From Guillardia theta CCMP2712 (Eukaryota > Cryptophyceae > Pyrenomonadales > Geminigeraceae), in the NCBI RefSeq assembly GCF_000315625.1, contig NW_005434660.1:709700-773699 (forward strand): a DNA stretch of 64,000 nt, in the 5' to 3' direction. Below the pieces are notes generated by a model. The model ran no database searches, had not been told where the DNA came from, and was given only the letters and a program-made list of their open reading frames with translations. Positions 58,958-64,000 of the stretch are shown here, piece by piece (the first letter of the stretch is position 1; each line of letters starts with the position of its first letter). The position numbers were made by a program, and so were the translations under genes.

Positions 58958-59838
58958 TGTTAGGCTTGTTGGTTGAAAACCCGCAAATCTGCCAGCAGGA
59001 ATATGAGGAGAGGAGCAGCCCCGACCCGCAGTGCACAGCTTACCAGTGCAATTATCAATGGGAATCGAAGTAGAGATGGTGGATGCTCTCCATTCAAGGC
59101 TGTCGCTGTCGGGGCAGAGAGCAGCGTCAAGGCAAGCGGGGCTGTTCTGAGATGTTACAACGATCCTGACAAGCTGGTCGCTTCCACTTGAACCAAGTCA
59201 CGTCTGACTTGAGCGATGACTGAAGCTGCGTGCCGTGTGCCCCGATGACAGATGCGAGAAGGCTCGGGCTCTAAATACCAAGAGACTGAGGCTGAGCCTG
59301 AGCAGCCCGACAGCTGTCGAAGGAAACAATGTCGTTTCTGGATCCTGTCAGTCCAACAGCTGAGCCAGGTGATGGGAGTCACAGCTCGCAACCTGACCTC
59401 CGTCCGGATCCGTCGAGCCTTGTATAATTCAACAAGAGTAAGCCTAGGGGATCAGTGGAGCAGAGGAGGGAGAGGAAGTGGAGGAGTCTATTCGATCCTG
59501 TCGAGTTTTGAGTCCTGCCAGGTATAAACGGGGGAAGTGCCGCACCGAGGTTCCTTCAGTGCGCACTGCCGAGCCTGAGCTCAGCAAGCGGAGCCCAGAA
59601 ACTAGCTAGTCAGTGAACGCTTGCGGCGGCAATGGCCGTACAATCAGGGAGGCTGAGGGAGGATCCTCTGACACTTGGCTCGACGAGCTTCACTTCAAGT
59701 GAGTCTCAGGGGCAGCGACTGAGCTTGTTCTCAGGCCAGCATGTTCTTAGTAGCAGGGCCGCAGCAGCTGCCATTACGCATCGAGTCAAAAGGTACCCTC
59801 ATCCCAACTTACTCAATACGGGGTCCTTCAGCTACAGC
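58958..59838. other. Intergenic region with a doubtful small open frame
   Basis: The plus-strand frame at 59252-59527 (91 codons) and one starting at 59632 look protein-like in places but match nothing. The latter runs into the MITE at 59842, so if it was a gene it is now truncated. I do not call either. Confidence 0.25.
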
Positions 59839-59841
59839 TTA

Positions 59842-60254
59842 GGGCCGTTTCACGCCGAGCCCAAAGCTCGAGTTTTTCCAATAGTTTTAAATGCATTTGA
59901 ATTTTACATGTTTTTAAAGGTGAAATTATCATGTGTAGCCCATGCTCAGGGTTCGATATTTCATAACAAACATCCCGGTATTTAAAGGCTATCATACAAC
60001 CTAGGCTGCCTTTCAATTTGATTTCAAACGATCAGTTTGACCAACTGTAGCCTCCACCCACCCCTTCTTTTGTTGAATTAAATCAGGGGTACTCATTTTG
60101 CTGACAAACTCGACCGCAACGGTTCACCATCTCGACCTTTGGAATTAAATTGTACTTTTATGTCAATGGGCCAGATGATTTCAATTTGTTTGAGTAAAAA
60201 ATAGTACCACACTTGCTGACAAACTCGACCATTGGGCTTCGCGTGAAACGGCCC
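59842..60254. mobile_element. MITE A with TTA target duplication (Harbinger/Tourist-like)
   Basis: A 413-bp element with terminal inverted repeats: the left end begins GGGCCGTTTCACGC and the right end is its reverse complement, with 19 of 21 outer bases matching. It is flanked by TTA on both sides (59839-59841 and 60255-60257). Inside, a 16-bp direct repeat (GCTGACAAACTCGACC) occurs at 60100 and 60215. No open frame, so it is non-autonomous. A GG(G/C)-starting end with a 3-bp TTA duplication is the hallmark of PIF/Harbinger MITEs. Confidence 0.8.
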
Positions 60255-60257
60255 TTA

Positions 60258-60625
60258 GGCCGGACGTTAGCGCAAGGGGTGCAGAATAAAATGTATTTGT
60301 TTTCCCTCACAATTTCTCAAAAACGTGGCATTAGCGGTTAGGAAAATTTGAATAATATTCCGTAACGGCTATTTCTGGGGGAAAACAATACCTTGTTTTC
60401 CCCCAGATGAAGATTTTTTCCCGAGCCCACCTCGCCGTTTCACCACATGTGATTGCGGCGGCAGGGTTGAGCGTTACCGCCTGTTCAAATTGGACTTGAA
60501 TGGAGACCGTGAAAAAAAAAACTTGGGGCCTCGATACGCCGCTAATGCCACGTTCAATTGTACACAGCGATTTTAAATGCCCGTGCAAAACAACCTAAAT
60601 TTACCCCTTGCGCTAACGTCCGGCC
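60258..60625. mobile_element. MITE B, immediately adjacent, TTA-flanked
   Basis: A 368-bp element with perfect 23-bp terminal inverted repeats beginning GGCCGGACGTTAGCGC, flanked by TTA at 60255-60257 (shared with MITE A) and 60626-60628. A second inverted pair lies inside (ACGTGGCATTAGCGG), and the centre holds a 13-bp perfect hairpin (about 60374-60405), so the whole element can fold on itself. No open frame. Its termini differ from MITE A, so these are two families that use the same target type. Confidence 0.85.
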
Positions 60626-60689
60626 TTAAGTCGAACCGAGGGGGTAGGGGTGGCCCCTGCTGACTCAGAAGACCCTCACTTTGGCAGGC

Positions 60690-60990
60690 CATGGCACTGC
60701 AGTGATCCGATCATCCGATCCGGGGAGTCCGGGCCGCCGGGGGGCCCGGTAGGGCCCGGCGACCGTCATTGAACCCCGGAAGTTCCGAGGCGGCGAGCCG
60801 GGCCCGGTTGACTCGGGCCCGCTCCGACCGAGGCCCGGCGGCGCCGGAGCCTCGGACGGCGGCCGCGGCGGCACGGCGGGGGCACCGGAACTAGCCGCTG
60901 AGCGGCTGAGGGCCCCCCCGGGCCGGGCGGCCGCCGGGCTGTCACGGTCACTCAGCACGCAGTCAGTGACGCCGGCCCCATAGCGTTGTC
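60690..60990. other. GC-rich island 6
   Basis: About 300 bp of the same GC-rich vocabulary, right after the MITE pair and a GGGGTAGGGG stretch. Confidence 0.5.
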
Positions 60991-61009
60991 GCTCTCAACT
61001 GACCCCTCT

Positions 61010-61335
61010 GGTTTCCAATAGTTTTCTGTGGGGGTATCTTTCCACACATGTGAATAGCAAATGGCAGTTGGGGTCTGGGGTGGGTCAGACGGCTGGGAGC
61101 TGATTCAAATTGGTTGGGACCTGTTTAAGGGGGTAGGGTACTTCCTGGTAGCAAATAATTGTACCAACAGTACCAATTTTATCGTACATATTCGAGTACT
61201 GTTAGGAAAACTTGTACCAAAATAGTTTATGCGGTACCTCCCCTGTTCAAACTATGATGCTTTGGACCCACCTGTTTCCCAGTGAAAGTCCCTTCTCCGA
61301 TGGGGTCAAGTTTTGGACCCTACCCTGCCTCCGAC
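61010..61335. other. C/G-rich tract 4
   Basis: GGGGGTAGGGTA and ACCCTACC type words on both strands, next to GC-rich island 6. No gene. Confidence 0.45.
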
Positions 61336-63419
61336 CAACATAGACCACCCTTGTAGATCAGAGGGAGCTCTCAAGCCTTGCCCCTTCCCTTCCCTGGTTG
61401 CATATCCAAGGTTAGCAAGTGAGTGTTACGCAGACGTGACTCATCTGCAGCAGGAGAGCTCAGACCAGGACAAGCAGAGGCAATCCCTGCAGAATCTGGT
61501 GTGAGTGCAGCAGTCTGAAAACATCTCTGTGATTGCAAACACATGTAAAGAGGGTTGATCATCATAGATTTTAGCAGCTTGAATAAGGAGTACTCCGCAC
61601 GGACCGTCCGCTAGTGGCGCTGTACGATGGATGACATTGACTCTCATGAGCAATAAGTAGGAAGTCATGAAGCATGTCACGGAGACAGCATGATCTATAC
61701 TTATTTCATAGGAATCTGCTGCAAAGAGTCGGGCTTGAGGGCGGTCTGAGCAATATGCAAGAGTATTGCCAAGGCATGTAAAGAGTTTCAAGGAATACCA
61801 GTGCATTCATCAAATGGCAGTGATGAGGTACCACATGAAGGCATGACTTGCAAATTGATTGCATGTCGTGTTCTATTTCATGACTTACAATCAAGACGCT
61901 TTGAGCGACAAAACGATACCCCTTATAGCATTGTAAATCATATTTCATTTCCTTCATCTCGAGTCGAAGCAAGAAATTTTCAAGGTGCTGATATCTTTGT
62001 TGTGACTAGACTGACATGGTATCAGGAGCAGTTAATCGATGTTGGATCCGATTGAATCATGCAGGCGAAAATGGACATACCCTTTTGAATAAATCTTTCT
62101 TCTCGAGTCTCATACCAGAGCTTTCTTGCCTCTTTCTTTGTAACCTAACATGTACAAAGCATTGGCATTTTCTTACACAAAGTAAACTGAGCCTGACCAG
62201 CTTCTCTTATTCGCTGCATTCTCGCCCTTCCATCATCCTGATCTTTTCCTCGCTTGACACCCTTGGGCCAATGCGAGTTGCATGCTGCGATATCATCAAT
62301 TGTTTGGAAGGAACCAAGCGATAAGTGGAACAAAGCGCTCAGGTGCTATGCAGGCTGCAATGCATCGCCGGCATTCCAACCATATGGATAAGTTTGCCAA
62401 CTTTGCGCTGCTCATATTACTTGCAGCGAAAGTCAACCATTCCAGATGATAAGGACAATGTATGAGACTTGCGCAGAAGAATGTGCAAACACTTCCACAC
62501 GACGGTGAGTGTGCACGATTCCACATACACAAGAATGCTGCGCAGAAGCATCTACCAATTTCTTGTCTAACCACTCTTTTGATGAATGAGCATCGACTTC
62601 TCTAACATGTACATCAGGTCATGCAGGCTCATGGAGAAATGATGATGTTGTTAGCAACAACTTGGCTTTGTTTTATTGAAGTACGTTGAAAACATCACCT
62701 AGGCCGCTACATATTCCCATGTCCGCTTTGCAACAGTTCTAAACCACGTATCACCATAAAGTTGTACATCATTCGACTAGTCCGATAACATCTTCATGTA
62801 GAGTCTCAGTTTCAAGCACAACGCGGTTTGGAGCGATACTGTGACTTGTTTGCCTGGTATGATTACATGTGACATGCTCTCTTACACAATTGAAGAGTAT
62901 TGTAGAAAATTCAGTCAAGCGGTGCACAGTTCAGCCTTTCTTTCTTGCTATTCATCAAACATAGTGTATCAAACAGATGTCATCGTGTGGATCGACGCAT
63001 AATAAAGATGAACTCGAAGTTCTGTCTGAAAAATGACCCTTTGCAAGTACTGATGGATCGAGAGCAAGTTCTTGATGCTGTATCATTGAGAAGTAAAATG
63101 ACAGTCATTTGCCAGTGCTATACGACTCGTATCCATTAGCTTGAAATATGCACACCTGAGTTTCATTCCATGAATCATCTTTCCTCCCGCATTCAAACTG
63201 AGAAACTCAGTTCTTGTCAACTCATGGGCATGGTTTCAGAGTTTGAATTTCCAGCAAGCTGAGGAAGGACAAGGCAGACAGAAGCGTCAAAGAAAGTTGA
63301 GGGTCATCAGGGAAGGTCTGACGAGAGTCTGAGCCTCATGGACAGGGAAGGATAGGGATGCGCAAGTGCGGAGGGCAGGGAGATGGGGAGGGAGACCCCC
63401 TCTGCTAAATGTATTTTAA
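61336..63419. other. Gene-free, moderately AT-rich sequence
   Basis: About 2 kb with stops in all frames, no open frame beyond about 120 codons and no splice-linked family match. I see no tRNA-like arms, repeats or recognisable element. It may be decayed sequence or an unseen noncoding transcript. Confidence 0.45.
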
Positions 63420-63849
63420 AAGGTACCCATTACAGTACCAGACCAAGACCTCTACCCCCCACCCCCCTGTCGCGTCCGTTGGGTTCGAATCATTTGAAAT
63501 ACTACCACGCCTATCCATCAGGTTCTGGTACAAATCATTACTCCACTATACAAGGGCCTAAGTGATCCTATGCAAAGGCAATAGGAACGATTGTTTACTT
63601 ATCTAAGCTCTCAATTACCCCCGGTTGCCGTTGAACGTGCAGCGCTGGAAATGGATTTTCAAACCTTCCAATCCTTCGATTTTTTACTCACACACAATTT
63701 TGTACTGGAAAATGCCTGGATCTGGTACAAATCCCAATTGTCAGCAAGTTCCTTGACCCGACAACGCTATGCGCATCTGCCGCCAGCCGTCCCTGTGACA
63801 GAGCAACTTGAAAGTCAGTGACTCGGTTCAACTTCCGAGTGATTTCAAC
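63420..63849. other. C-rich tract and mixed sequence
   Basis: CCCCCCACCCCCC near 63460 followed by ordinary sequence with no supported gene. Confidence 0.4.
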
Positions 63850-64000
63850 AGTGTGAACTCCGGAACGCCCGGGCCGGGGTGCCCGGTGACGCCCCGGCCC
63901 GGGCCCGGTGACCGTCTCATCAGCTGAATCAAATTGATTCAAACCGATTTAAATTGATTCAAACTGATTCAAATGCGGTTTGAACTGAATCGTACCGATT
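63850..64000. other. GC-rich island 7 running off the window edge
   Basis: GC-rich words (GGCCCGGGCCCGG) followed by repeated GATTCAAATTGATTC-like units at 63920-64000. It continues past the window. Confidence 0.4.

Noticed and set aside
63478-63500. GGTTCGAATC resembling a tRNA T-arm
   Set aside because: No matching acceptor, D or anticodon arms upstream.

Overview
The window is eukaryotic nuclear DNA. Genes are spliced, with 40-300 nt GT-AG introns, on both strands, each with its own promoter region and no operons. Overall composition is GC-rich but very uneven. Targeting signals point to an alga with a secondary, red-type plastid: the ankyrin protein at 43579 has a signal peptide ending in an ASA/F site followed by a transit-like stretch, and the plastid-type ribosome recycling factor at 51181-53768 has a two-part leader. 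A cryptophyte such as Guillardia theta is my best guess. This is inference; no marker gene fixes the species.

Layout. 356-2429 (-): secreted RCC1-repeat protein. 2993-5632 (+): SK-type calcium-activated K+ channel. 5633-7725: low-complexity and AT-rich sequence. 7726-20213 (+): a giant MLL/Trithorax-type histone methyltransferase. 20645-24389 (-): secreted or membrane-anchored repeat protein with WW-like ends. 24893-26598 (+): EF-hand protein. 26599-29691: gene-free, with a minisatellite, a GC-rich island and a C-rich island. 29692-30699 (+): protein kinase. 30914-33382 (-): protein with an internal ubiquitin-like domain. 33823-37548 (-): USP7-type deubiquitinase. 39046-41736 (+): DHHC palmitoyltransferase. 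41926-42969 (-): single-pass membrane protein. 43579-45558 (+): plastid-directed ankyrin protein. 45559-49347: gene-free islands. 49348-50821 (+): cysteine-rich zinc-finger protein. 51181-53768 (-): ribosome recycling factor. 54116-~55661 (+): enoyl-CoA isomerase. 56773-58381 (+): ceramide-synthase-like TLC protein. 58546-58957 (-): small membrane protein. 58958-64000: almost gene-free, with two adjacent TTA-flanked MITEs.

The standout is the 7726-20213 gene. Fourteen exons joined at GT-AG sites give one uninterrupted frame of about 3,897 codons: an MBD-like domain, about seven Tudor/Agenet-like modules alternating with three ARID domains, the MLL-type PHD triplet, two Sin3-type PAH domains, a glutamine tract, a fourth ARID-like domain, an extended PHD, FYRN, FYRC, SET and post-SET. 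It reads like a writer, a set of chromatin readers and a corepressor-docking surface built into one chain. The first three ARIDs are each split by a phase-0 intron at the same place, which indicates tandem duplication of an exon module.

Between genes, two kinds of sequence recur: very GC-rich, strand-symmetric islands, and C-rich (or G-rich) tracts of TACCCC/ACCCACCC type. Both usually begin or end within tens of bases of coding sequence. Intron and exon limits below were read by eye from splice sites and frame; none has transcript support here.
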